From: Trichosphaerium sp. ATCC 40318
Taxonomy: Eukaryota > Discosea > Flabellinia > Trichosidae
Direction of reading: 5' to 3'
Length of the DNA: 64,000 bases
Assembly (NCBI GenBank): GCA_038496445.1
Contig: JALMLS010000441.1
Span: forward strand, 1-64,000
Shown here: piece by piece, positions 46,172 through 58,071 of the stretch
How the letters are laid out: every line of letters begins with the position of its first letter
How positions within the stretch are numbered: the first letter of the stretch is position 1
Made by a program: the position numbers and the translations under genes
The notes under the pieces: model-generated
Told to the model about the DNA's origin: nothing
The model's input: only the letters and a program-made list of their open reading frames with translations
Databases searched by the model: none

Positions 46172-48726
46172 ATGAAACTCTTTTCGGTAGCTAACGTCGC
46201 TTCGGTCCCAAAACGCGCGGTACGGTATAATAACGCTAAATCACGCGGTAAGAGATCGTTTGCAACGGAACCTCCAGTAGAAAGCTTTAAAAGTACCGAA
46301 GCGCAAAAAACCTTCCGGTACACGCATGAACATACTTAATTTACGCAGTACCGGACTATTAGAGCTAAATTATGTCCAGACACAATATTCCTTGGACAGA
46401 TCCCGAATACTACGACGAAAAAAGCCTAGAGAAGGTAATAAACGCTCTTTCAGAGTTTTTCCGCTGACGAAAAAACTTAAAAAGGAAATGCGGCGTGTTT
46501 TCGACGTTTGTCACGGTTGTCGACTCTGTTATAACTTATGCGACTCTTTCCCTACTCTATTTGATCTTGTCGATGATTCAAAGACTGGAGAGCTTGATAG
46601 CGTAGACTCAAAGGAATTTAAGGCAAGTTCTTGTTTGAAACTTTTTTTGATTTTTGAAGAAAAAAAAAATTATTTCGGATTTTTTTAACGGCGATACTTC
46701 GTGATTAGAAAGTTGTTGATGATTGTACTTTATGTGATATGTGCTCTATAGCAACTTGTCCTTATGTCCCACCTCATCCATTAAATGGTACATGGCATTT
46801 AAAAGTAGTTATTAATAATTCACTGAAAACACTTTGTAATTTTTTTTGCTGTATTTTTCTGACGTCTGTTTTTTGCCTTTAGTTGACTTTCCACGTTTAA
46901 TGTTACGATATCGTGCTATTGAAAATAAAGATGATAAAAAGATTTTAAACAGATACTATATACCACCAGAATACAATGTCAAAAAGGTGAGTTCCGAAGT
47001 TGCCAACTTTTTTTTCTTCTTCTTTTAACAAAACCAAACCACCATTGAGTCTACGCCAAGCTATAACCGTTAACAATAATGTAATAGATATCTGGTGCTG
47101 GTAGCGGACACGATGGAGAGGTTAGAGTTAATGAAGGAGTTAGTAGAAAGCTTGAATTCAAACCAGAAGGTTAAACAAAACGAAATCGATTACTTTGGCT
47201 GACCATTGTTGTGTAGGCTTCGTTCACAAGATGATGACAGACACTGATTATATGGGTAAGCTTGCAGCTAAAAGAGCACCATTAGTAAACTGGATGGCAG
47301 ATCAACCTCTAGCACGTAAAATAGCTGGTAGGTGCTACAACAAAACAGAACAAAGATCGAATACAAGTTTTTTTTAATTGTCTTTTTAAGGTGTTCATAA
47401 AGATGCCAAAGTTCCTAAAATGTTAAAAAAAGACGACCAATTTTCAAGTTATCTTGAACCAATGGATGTTAATCCTGAGGCTCCTGCATATGGTACGAAA
47501 AAGTGATTGAATTTAATGTGTATTTTTTTCAACTTGTTTTGCTGATAAAATCTCTCAGGACAGCGGAAAGTGGTTATGTATTCTACATGTGTTGTTAATA
47601 ATAACAAACCTGATATTGGCAAAGGTATGTGTTTTTTACTTAGCTTTTAGTTGACGTGGTGTTAAGTGGTATTTAATATTTTTTGGTTTTTTTAAGTTTT
47701 TCAATAGCTACAATGCGTGTTCTGTTACATAATGGTGTTCGTGTTGAGAGCGAGTATATTGGTTGCTGTGGTATGCCACAATTAGAGAGTGGTAAAATCG
47801 CTGAAGTAGAAGAGAAAGCCAGAAAAATAGCAGAGATTCTTGTATTAAAGTAACAACCAAAGCTGTTTTTGTTCCATATTTTTTCTGACCATTGACGTTT
47901 AGGTATGTTAACCCAGGATATGATGTTGTTGTTCCTGTGGCTTCTTGTTGCTTAATGTTTAAAAAAGAATGGCCAATGTTATTCCCAGATGATGAAGTAC
48001 AGCGTTATTTTTAAAAAGACTTTTGTTGTTGTGTGCATGTGTTCTTATTTTTTTCTTAGAATATACAAAAACTTGCAAAATTCACGTTTGACCCTTGTGA
48101 GTATCTCTTGAGATTAAAAAAGAAGGAAGGTATTATACCTACACAGCCGCTTGCAAAAAAAGTTAATGTAACATTACATCACGCTTGTCACTCAAGGGCA
48201 CAAGGTATTCAACAAAAAATTTTACAAGTTGTTCAAATTGTCTCGTTAGGTATGGGATTCAAGGCTCTTGATGCTTTGAAATTGTTTGATAATATAAATA
48301 TAACATCAGTGGAACGATGTTCAGGCCATGGAGGAAGTTTTGGCGTAACAGAGGTACAAGAATTTGCAAAAACAAAAAGTTGCATTTATCTTACTCTTTT
48401 TTTTTAAAGCATGGTCATAAAGCGGCACATAAAGTTGGCAAGCCTGTATTTAGAAATGTTATAAAATCTCTTAAAAAAAGAGATAACAAGGAAGACCCTG
48501 TCTATGTTTTGTCTGATTGTCCACTCGCTGTACGTCAACATTAATAAGGGAATCTTGAACTTGAAATACTAAAGTTTTTCTTGTTACTTTTGCTGATGTG
48601 AATCTGGTCTAGGTTGATCATATCAAAGAAGGTGTACTTAAACAAGATAATACAACAAAAAGTGATGACATGGTTACAGCACATCCGATGGAGTTTATTG
48701 CAAAGGCATACGGATTGGAATTTTAA
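46172..48726 (+). CDS. Mitochondrial heterodisulfide-reductase-like iron-sulfur protein (GlpC/HdrB type)
   Basis: The start is MKLFSVANVASVPKRAVRYN, continuing with Arg/Lys/Ser-rich residues to RSFATEPPV, a typical mitochondrial presequence. Exon joining at about 46317-46395 gives RHNIPWTDPEYYDEKSLEK. Two 4Fe-4S motifs follow: DVCHGCRLCYNLCDSFPTLF and DDCTLCDMCSIATCPYVPP. The C-terminal half has two Cys-rich CCG-type modules: YIGCCGMPQLESGKIAEVEE with VPVASCCLMFKKEWP, and LHHACHSRAQGIQQK, VERCSGHGGSFGVTEV and LSDCPLAV. It ends MEFIAKAYGLEF. The length of about 470 residues suits bacterial relatives, often found near rubrerythrin and DUF3501 genes. It probably passes electrons in an oxidative-stress or anaerobic glycerol-type pathway; the donor and acceptor are unknown. 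The family is bacterial in character but carries at least nine introns here. Confidence 0.87.
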
Positions 48727-49089
48727 TTAATAATTCAGAAATAAAATCTATGAGCTCTGTATAAATTGACTTTTTGGGTCCACATTTCGGACTTGCACTA
48801 TTTGTTTGTATAATTGTCAATTTCCATAAAACTCTACACGTTTTGAAGTCTAATAAGACACTATGTTATTTTGGTGCGTTTACATATCTAAGTTTGAACA
48901 CGTGTTTGGAAGGGCATTCTTTTTACAATGATTATTTCTGTAAACAATTGATTCTTGTTTTCTAATCTGTTGCGTTTTTTATTCAGTGCAATTGCTGCTA
49001 TTGGAAGAGTTCTACATTAGCTGGTTTAGAATACTTGCTTACGACGTGGTTTGACTAGTATTTTTTTGCTTTTTTTTCAAACAAACCAA
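48727..49089. other. Intergenic region
   Basis: AT-rich spacer with a CACGTG near 48898. The open frame at 48774-48965 has no support. Confidence 0.35.
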
Positions 49090-50055
49090 ATGAAGCGCAG
49101 TGCATCTTTATCAATTAATGAACCTCCCAAGAAGATAAGGAAGTTAACACAGTATTGTAATAACGCTCTGGAGTCGCTACCTGATGATAAACTAATAGAA
49201 CAACTAACAAAGTATCAAGTACCAGTAGAATCGCTCTCTGAAGAGATATCAAAGCGTGTTGGCAATATTTATGCGGAAAAACTGTTACAATCAATGTTCG
49301 ACCTAAACAAAGAGCTAGAGCTTCCAAACATCAAAACAAACAAGGTTGCTAACGAGCACGTGCTATCAGCATTAAAGAGTAAAGTAGATACAATGATAAA
49401 CACCAACCAGGTCCTTTCTCGTTTAGATAAGTGGATAACATCTTTGAGGGAGTTTTTGAAGAACCCCACTGATGACGATGAAGGTGACAATTACTGTACT
49501 AGTGAAGAACAAATCAACCAATTATTCCTTTTGACACAATTGGTACAAGTCCAAAGTGTAGGTATGTAACATCAGATTAACACAAAGTAACCACGTAAAA
49601 CAAATTGTGACTAAAGATACCATGTTATTAAGTGTTTCACTGATTGTTTATTTATAGAAAGAAATGAAACAGAAGTACAGAATGATGAAGGATACAATAT
49701 GAATGTTGATGTAACAATTGGAAAAGGAAATGAAAGAGTGGGTATCTCTTTCAGCTATACAGACTGGACTAAAGGCTATTCAAACAGCTACATACGCATT
49801 TTATCCATATACAGGCATGGCCTAAAATATAGTGAAGAAATCTATAAAAAAATTTACGATTGCGATGAGACTAGTTTAGAAGGGATACAGAAATTTCAAC
49901 AAGATGTTTTCAAAGTCATGTCACCTCACCTTGGAAAAGAGGTTAACATGGCTTTTACAACACGTCAGTTTTGTATCTTTTTAGATATCTTGTTTAACTG
50001 TGACAATGAAGAGTTCTATCTAAAAGGAGCTGCAGTAAAAAATGGCGTCATTTGA
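49090..50055 (+). CDS. Protein of unknown function, helical N-terminal half
   Basis: Two exons joined by an intron at about 49563-49658 encode roughly 290 residues. It begins MKRSASLSINEPPKKIRKLT, with a small basic cluster that could be a nuclear signal. The first exon is helical with Leu heptads (LPDDKLIEQLTKYQVPVESL, LLQSMFDLNKELELP) and ends with an acidic DDDEGDN stretch. The second exon (NVDVTIGKGNERVGISFSYT, YIRILSIYRHGLKYSEEIYK, FTTRQFCIFLDILF) looks like an alpha/beta domain. No family recognised. Codon use and a clean splice favour a real gene. Confidence 0.75.
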
Positions 50056-50689
50056 AACTCAAAATAAAACTATCAACATATTAATTTTGTGTTGGCATTG
50101 TTTCTACCTACGTCGAACCCTTTTATGTTGGTGTTTGCTTTATTATATTGGGCCATTTAATAGAGGATTTGTTGACTCCATCATTGACAATGGTTAATCT
50201 CTTACGTAGTTCTCAAGCTCGCTATGCTATGACATTATTTCATGCAAATGTCAAGTTGATAATACGACATTTATTTTAGTAGGACTAACACTCGTAAGAG
50301 AATTTCACGTGCAAAACCAGCTCTGTGCTAACGTCAACTACTGTCCATTGCGTTCTGTTGTTAAAAATAGTTGCCAACAACTTTGAACAGGTTTTGTTTT
50401 GGTCTAAACTGAAGCCCGTTCTTGTGGTCTTGAAGAACGCTTCTACCGGTTAGTCTGACAATCATATTTCTGATGATATCGCTGCAAGAACCTTTCTAAC
50501 GTTAGTGTACCACCAAACATACCTGTACAACGAACAGAATTCCGATGAACGCCAAGAAGCTCTTTTTTTATGGTCGTTTGGCAAACATGTTCTCCAGTGG
50601 ACTAATTGCGCGTAGGAGCTTGTTTTGTATTAGATAATAACCTCATTTGTGCTTATTTACGCGGATTATACAGGAATTGTAGTTTTTAT
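50056..50689. other. Intergenic region
   Basis: No gene seen; CACGTG near 50308. Confidence 0.35.
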
Positions 50690-50941
50690 TTAAGAATATC
50701 GGTGTCTACGCCTTATTACTGCGTATTGTCGTCTGCAACTTCTTTCGCAGGTCAAAGTATGACATGCATAGGCGTCTTCAGGAGATGAATATTTTAAACA
50801 CTGAATGCGTGAACAGCTACATCCTCGTAAACACCGTTGTTTTGGTGTTTCTTCCTGCCACCAAAACTTGAAACACCCTGAAGCAACAGATATGCAAGCA
50901 AGAATAACTAAGAGAGCTAAGAGAGTACGTATTGCAGCCAT
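50690..50941 (-). CDS. Small secreted cysteine-rich peptide precursor
   Basis: A single exon encodes 83 residues. It starts MAAIRTLLALLVILACISVA, a strong signal peptide likely cleaved after SVASG. The mature part of about 60 residues carries eight cysteines in the pattern C-F-K-F, QRCLRGCSCSRIQCL, YACHTLTCERSC, and ends in a very basic RRQYAVIRRRHRYS. The start chosen is the first ATG; the frame is open a little further upstream. Size, charge and cysteine content resemble secreted antimicrobial-like or signalling peptides, but no family is recognised and a role cannot be assigned. Confidence 0.5.
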   Translation of the reverse strand: MAAIRTLLALLVILACISVASGCFKFWWQEETPKQRCLRGCSCSRIQCLKYSSPEDAYACHTLTCERSCRRQYAVIRRRHRYS

Positions 50942-52847
50942 TGCTATAGCAGTCAAGAAAAAGAAGTTGCAATTACTTGTTTTGACGAGTAGACACTAAA
51001 ACGGGAAGTGGTTTCTTCTTTTGAGTCCAACTAATTGATTGAGCTACTAAACCGTGTAAAGTACTGAGGAGGTTCTAAGTTTTTGACGTATTTACAACGT
51101 TTTGCAATGGCAACCATCCAGATAAACGCTTCTGTCCCTATACAGACTTTCCTTGCGTAGGATAGCCTATTAAAACTATTTGCACGCGTTTTAAGGCCCT
51201 TGTGAGCGAGAGGTAAAAAGTCGAAGTTACTGCGCGTTTGCTTGCGTACAGGCGCCAAAAGAATGACACTAAACAACGTATGTATTACTCACGTAAACTC
51301 GTCTTACCTTTTAAACTTATGTAGCATGAAACTCTCGCTGTACTAGCTGAGTTTGTTTTAGAGAATTTTTCGCTAAGCAGTTGAATGTGCTATGGTGTAA
51401 GCACTATATGCTTTGAATCTACACAGAAAGTATGAGAGCGTAATATAAACCTGTAGCCGTGTAAAAAAATAAATACGTTTTACTGTTTTTATGGTATGAC
51501 GTTATTGTAAGATGTGAAAATCTTCTCGCTAGGTCTTTATTGTTCATCATTTATACCTTGAAAGTGTATAAAGAGTACTATTGCATTGAACCTGAGTGTG
51601 CACACTAAAATGATAGTTGTGGCTCCGCTAAAAACGTCAAGTTCCGCTTATTGATCTTGATTAGGGATATAAAACCGAGTTAAACGCTTTTCATTTGTTG
51701 TAGGGCACTTTTTCTAAAAATGTTTACAGTGTTTTTCCTCTTTCTAACTTATGCAACATCCCAAACAGCCAAAAATGACACATACATACTACACGCGCAT
51801 GTTGAATACAATACATCATTTTTGGCTGTTTGGGATGTTGCATAAGATAGTGAACAAAATTGTTTTATAAACAGCGTTGTTTGACCTAACCTCAGGGATA
51901 AGTAGTACATCACTGTTTAAGCGGATTTGGCCTATTCATTCGACGGAAAAAGGTGTTGATGCTCTTAAATAAGGAATTACAAGTTCCTTTTTTGCTGAAA
52001 AGATCACGGCACATATTTTCTATGATAATTGTGTATAATGTACTTATTGTGCATATCAGTTTCGATCTTCCTGTTGAAATACAAACCTTAAACTATCATA
52101 TACGGCAGTTTCAGGCGAGTAGCTGACTGCTGTGTTACTGACACATTTTTTACTTTTTCATCAACTGCTTAGAGAAAAATTCTCTATTTCTTCAATAACA
52201 CGTGGAAAACTTTTTTGGCTTTGCTACAGTTTCTCACCGCCATGTTTTTCTGTCTATTTTACTGAACTCGTGCTTTGTAGTCATCACAATACATTTAGTA
52301 GCTCTGCTTTTATCTATGACAACCCACCCATATTTTGGGCGTGAAGTAATAGCTACTCAAAAAAGAATGTCGTGATATATTGTCACGTGCACAAAAGGAA
52401 CCGGTTCGTAACGTACGCTTACGTTAACGCAGGTATCGCGAGACACTTTACGTGAATATTTTTGTGTTTCTACATTCTACCTTCTTTATTGCGACTGCGC
52501 GTCCTTTTAATAATACAGGAGGAATGGAATGGGTAAATCTGCGAAGAGTGATTGCGCTACAACTGCGCGTAACTGTGAAAATACTACAAACCAGGATTAA
52601 TATCTTGTAGGACATACGAATATCCGTTAATTAGTTGGTTAAAGCTACAACGGGAGGAAAATAATCGTGTTGCTGTAACAAATCAGTAAAATAGACCGTG
52701 ATACTACCTTTGGACTCTCATTCTTTTTAATCAGAAGCACAAAACCAGAACCGTAACGCGAGCACAATAACAGTTCAACGAAAAACCGGAGGTCAAGTCA
52801 CGCCGCTTAATATTGTTTTACGATAACTTCAAGAGTGACAACACGTC
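50942..52847. other. Long intergenic region with one perfect hairpin
   Basis: About 1.9 kb without a supported gene. Apart from the inverted repeat at 51748-51846, it holds CACGTG near 52198 and 52384 and AT-rich stretches. The minus frame at 51031-51276 and plus frame at 52132-52344 have no motif support. Confidence 0.4.
51748..51846. repeat. Perfect 31-bp inverted repeat with 37-nt spacer
   Basis: Left arm 51748-51778 (begins CTTATGCAACATCCC) is the exact reverse complement of right arm 51816-51846 (ends GGGATGTTGCATAAG). The spacer is 51779-51815. Transcribed RNA would form a 31-bp uninterrupted hairpin. Confidence 0.9.
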
Positions 52848-55800
52848 ATGGCAGAACCACAGCGTGAAGAAACTCAAGATCCAAATGGTTGAAAATAACG
52901 CTTTTTTTATAATGTTGGTAACAATAACATTTATTCATAGTTGAGTGGAATATGTGGCATCCAATTATCTGCGAAAATGAACTGACCGCAATTGAACTTG
53001 TGTGGTTTTTTGCAGGTATGCAATATGTGGTAAGCATAGTTAACCAGTTGTAGTAAGAAATGGCTATGGAGAAATTGTTTCATCGCTTATTAAAGTGAAC
53101 ATAAATGTTGATGTTGTAAATTCTAGCAGAAAGACAGCTTTAATTTATGCTGGTAATGTCACATATGGAATACAGCGTGGGTTTACTAACATTACTATGT
53201 AGCCTGTAAAAAAGATTATAAAATTGTATCAATGCTAATCAAGGCCGGAGCAAATATTGAGGCTGTTGATGAATATGGAAACACAGCTTTGATTAGGGCG
53301 GGTAATACCATTGAGATACAAAATACAACTTGATACCACTCACACTATTAGTAAACAATGGAGATAATAAAACTGTATCAGTGTTAATCAAGGCTGGAGC
53401 AAATATTGAGGCTGTTGATGAATATGGATACACAGCTTTAATTTATGCAGGTAATACATATTGAATACAAACATGTTCGCTTACATCACTATTTAGCCAG
53501 TAAGGGACATTATGAAACTGTATCAGTATTAATCAATGCTGAAGCAAATATTGAGGCTGTTGAAATAGATGGAAACACAGGTTTGATGAGGGCAGGTAAT
53601 AGCATTGAGATACAAACATGTTTGCTCACATTACTATTTAGCCGAATTGAACCAATATGAAACTGTATCACTATTAATTAATACTGGAGCAAATATTGAT
53701 GCTGTTGATAAATATGGAAACACAGGTTTGATTCATGCGGGTAATAGCATTGAGATACAAACATGTTCGCTTACATTACTATTTAGCCAAAATGGGACAT
53801 TATAGAATTGTATCACTATTAATTAATGCTGGAGCAAATATTGACACTGTTGATGAAGATGGAAACACAGCTTTGATGAGTGCAGGTAATGCCACATATG
53901 GAATACAGCATGGGTTTACTAGCATTACTATGTAGTTTGGGAAAATCATGATAAAATTGTATCAATGCTAATTAAGGCTGGAGCAAATATTGAGGCTGTT
54001 GATGAATATGGAAACACAGCTTTGATTAGGGCGGGTAATACCATTGAGATACAAAATACAACTTGATACCACTCACACTATTAGTAAACAATGGAGATAA
54101 TAAAACTGTATCAGTGTTAATCAAGGCTGGAGCAAATATTGAGGCTGTTGATGAAAATGGATACACAGCTTTGATTCAAGCAGGTAATAGCATTGAGATA
54201 CAAACATGTTTGCTCACATTACTATTTAGCCAGTAAGGGACGTTATGAAACTGTATCAGTATTAATTAATGCTGGGGCAAATATTGAGGCTGTTGATAAA
54301 AATGGATACACAGGTTTGATGAGGGCAGGTAATAGCATTGAGATACAAACATGTTTGCTCACATTACTATTTAGCCAAAATGGGATGTTATGAAACTGTA
54401 TCAGTATTAATTAATGCTGGAGCAAATATTGACACTGTTGATAAAGATGGAAACACAGTTTTGATGAGTGCAGGTAATGCCACATATGGAATACAGCATG
54501 GGTTTACTAGCATTACTATGTAGTTTGGAGAAACCATGATAAAATTGTATCAATGCTAATCAAGGCTGGAGCAAATATTGAGGCTGTTGATAAATATGAA
54601 TTCACAGCTTTGATTAGGGCAGGTAATAGTATTGAGATACAAACATGTTCGCTTACATCACTATTTAGCCAATAAGGGACATTATGAAATTGTATCAGTA
54701 TTAATTAATGCTGGAGCAAATGTTGACGCTGTTGAAATAGATGGAAACACAGCTTTGATGAGGGGAGGTAATAGTATTGAGATACAAACATGTTTGCTTA
54801 CATTACTATTTAGCAAAAATGGGACATTATGGAATTGTATCACTATTAATTAATGCTGGAGCAAATATTGACGCTGTTGATAAAGATGAAAACACAACTT
54901 TGATTTGGGGAGGTAATAGCATTGAGATACAAACATGTTCGCTTACATTACTATTTAGCCAATATGGGACATTATAAAACTGTATCACTATTAATTAATA
55001 CTGGAGCAAATATTGACGCTGTTGATATTAATGGAAACACAGCTTTTATGTGTGCAGGTAATGTCATTATATAAGATACAACATGTTTGCTCAAGAGAGG
55101 ATTAGCACACAAAGGAGACAAAAAAATCATGTCAATGTTAATCTATGCTTATGCAAAAATTTACACAGTTGGTGAAGATAGAAACAATGCTAATTCGGGT
55201 ACTGTACTCAATCAAAAAGTAAACCATCATTATTTGCCTTAACTGTTTTTTGGTAGTTATATCACCAGACAACACAATGTGGCAAGACTTACTTTTTTTG
55301 TTATTTAAGCAACTAATTTCAAATGCTCTTGGATCTGTTGTAGCATTTGTAACTTTTTTACAATACTGTCCAAGTGGTAAAGAATGCAAAGTAATGTGGA
55401 AATCTTGTTTGTCAAACGTATACTTGGCTTCTGATAAACAAACGCTTTTTGAACATATTAAGCAATGGCTTCCATACTTGGTATGCCACTATGGAACAAT
55501 ATGTTAGTTCTTACTAATCATACAACATTTAGCCAACACGGTCTTATTTTAAACTGGCAATGGAAAAAGGCATTTGTTATTTAATTGGTTATATTTATAT
55601 AGCCAGATACAGCTATGATAATGTACCTTTACCACAAATCATTAAGCTAACTGGTTTATCAGGGATTATTTTGGAAACAAGATGGCCTATTAATGCATGG
55701 TATCTTTAGAGATATGCCTGATGACACATGGGACAAAAACCTGGATGGGCAGTTTTTTACATATCGCAATCATCTATCATTTATCACAGGTACAACAAGT

Positions 55801-57576
55801 TACTGTCTTACAAATACTAAAAAATATAAGAATTAAAACATGAAAACGGATGGGATCTTAATCCACAATTGTATTTTGCACATTCTTGGGACAGATCTAA
55901 AAGCATGTACGTCTGTTCAATGTGCCATTGTGGGTATCTTTATTTATTTGAAAAGAGGAATTATTACAAAAGCGACTCACTATAGAACATTAAATCTTCT
56001 TGATGAAAATGACAAAGTTGCTGTCAGAGAATTGAAAATCCTACAGCAAGATATGTCAAAAATGCATGGTTATGACAAATACAATATTGTTGAAGCGACT
56101 CTTGTTTACAATGAAATCTTGACAGAAAACTTTGGTCGATCCAACAAAATACTAAAGCATAGGCATCAGTACGTTTTTTTGTAGTTTATTTAGTCCTTAC
56201 ATATTTTAGAGAACTGCCTGCATTTTTTAAAAAGCAAGATTGGAAAAAAGATGGCAACAAAAAGTACAAAGAGAGCGTTTTCATTAAATACAATGCCATA
56301 CCCACTCAGGAATATGAAAGTACATACAATACAGACTATTTAAAAGAAGACAATACAGAAGGACAGGTGGTGTTCATCAACGATATCTTACTCTCACACC
56401 TGTTTAGTTACCAGTGATATTGATGGTTCACGGAACAAGTGAAAAAGCAGCTTACAGTATTGTAAAGGCTGGTTTTGGAACTGTGAGTGCTTTGGATTCT
56501 GGATACTATGGTCAAGGCATCTATTTTACAGTATGCAAAAAACAGTCACATTCCATTGCTGATTCCACTATAGCGGAGTATAAAATATGCGTGTTCATAT
56601 GACACTGGAGGAACCAAAGAAAAAACAGTTATTTTGAGTCTTGTCACTCCTGGCAACGTATACCCTGTACATTAACAAAAGTTTATCATGTTCTTTATTA
56701 ATTGATGACTATAAAAAAGGTAAAACCAACCGACAAGTTAAGAGGACAACCGATAAAACCAGGCTACCAAAGTCATTACACATTGGTTGATCACAAAGGT
56801 AGACCTGTCACAGAAGATAAAGTTACTAGTGCAGTGTATGATGAACTTGTTGTCGGACAAGGTACACCCAAAGAAGAATGTAACGATCATAAACTAACGC
56901 TATGCAATCAGATACTCAAGCTGTTGCTCGCTATGTTCTCAAACTACTACCAAAAGAGCAGAGTAAGAAAAGAATCAAAACAAAAAAAACCAAGAAAGGA
57001 GATAAAAAACCAAAGAAAGGGGATAAAGTTTCAGAGCTAGTTGGTGGTTCCGATGATCTTTCAGATGATGAAGAAAATTTTCACAATAGTAGCAGGTAAT
57101 CTATTTCTTTTCTTGTTCTTACTTATTGACTTACCAGGAAATTGTGGGCTGCCCGCGATTTGGACACAACTGATGACCAACAATCAAGTACCAATAATGT
57201 AAATCTCGAACTAGAGTCTTCACAAAAAACACAATGTGAAATCGAGAAACTAAAGAAAATCAACGTAAATATGAAGGAACTTCATGAGAATATACATGCA
57301 AGGCAACAACAAGATATAGCCAGCTTAGACCAAGACAATATCATCTTACAAAGAAACGTCAATCACCATCAAAAAGAAAATGCCAACTTATCTCAAATTA
57401 TCAACACCCTAAAGCAAGATAATTCGAGCCAGCAACAAGAAATTACCAACTTATCACAAATTATCAACACCCTAAAGCAAGATAATTCAACTCAGCAACA
57501 AGAAATTATCAACTTATCACAAACCGTCACTACCCTACTTGCCAAAATAGCCCACCTTGAAGGTAGCAAGAAGTAG
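52848..57576 (+). CDS. Ankyrin-repeat protein with PARP catalytic domain and C-terminal coiled coil (copy 2)
   Basis: The start is MAEPQREETQDPN at 52848. After a short unique part there are about fifteen ankyrin repeats (53079-55200), each one exon of 99 nt ending GCAG/GT; a typical repeat contains YETVSVLINAGANIEAVDKN. Introns between them fall into three near-identical classes. A divergent linker (AFVTFLQYCPSGKECKVMW, DMPDDTWDKNLDGQFFTY) leads to the PARP region: KATHYRTLNLLDENDKVAV, MVHGTSEKAAYSIVKAGFG near 56425, GYYGQGIYFT near 56503, GQPIKPGYQSHYTLV near 56745 and VYDELVVGQ near 56838. His, Tyr and Glu are conserved. The tail has a Lys-rich patch, an acidic SDDEEN patch, and a long coiled coil with repeated LSQIINTLKQDNS units. 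Architecture matches the gene at 9742-14113. Confidence 0.87.
53203..55060 (+). repeat. Tandem exon-plus-intron duplications encoding ankyrin repeats
   Basis: Units of about 145 nt consist of a 99-nt exon and a 46-50-nt intron. Intron classes are GTAATAGCATTGAGATACAA, GTAATGCCACATATGGAATA and GTAATACCATTGAGATACAA. These recur in blocks of four to five exons of about 600-730 bp (starting near 53203, 53936 and 54527), so there is also a higher-order repeat. Confidence 0.85.
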
Positions 57577-58071
57577 CTCCAATGTACAAGCATCCCGTAG
57601 CACAAATAAACATTTCCTTTACTTATTGTACTCTTTATTTGCACATGTTAAAAAGATGATGTAAATGTTGCTGTGTGCATCAATTTCAATGTGCCTCTGT
57701 TATGACCCAACAATTATTAGAGGTTATATCATTGTCCAGATGAACTTTGTAATAGTAAGTTCTGCTTTAACTGGCGCTTCTGTGCTTTATGTGTCTAACG
57801 GTGGTTGCTGCACTACTAGATCAATTATCAATCCCTTATCATTTTATCTTGTGTTGTAGGATCACGTGGGAATGAATAAAACAGATCACAAACTGGAGTT
57901 AACAGTAGCAACAGCACTTATTAAGAGCGCCTAACACAGTGCTGTACTAATACATGAGCTAGCTGGTAAACATTGCTCACAAAGTCAAATCAATATCCGC
58001 GATGTGAATTCAGCTAATATGACTTTTGCTTGAACAATAAGAGTCCAAGTCACAACAAAACCAACCCTGAG
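57577..58071. other. Intergenic region
   Basis: No gene recognised; the frame at 57665-57859 has no support. CACGTG near 57864. Confidence 0.35.
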
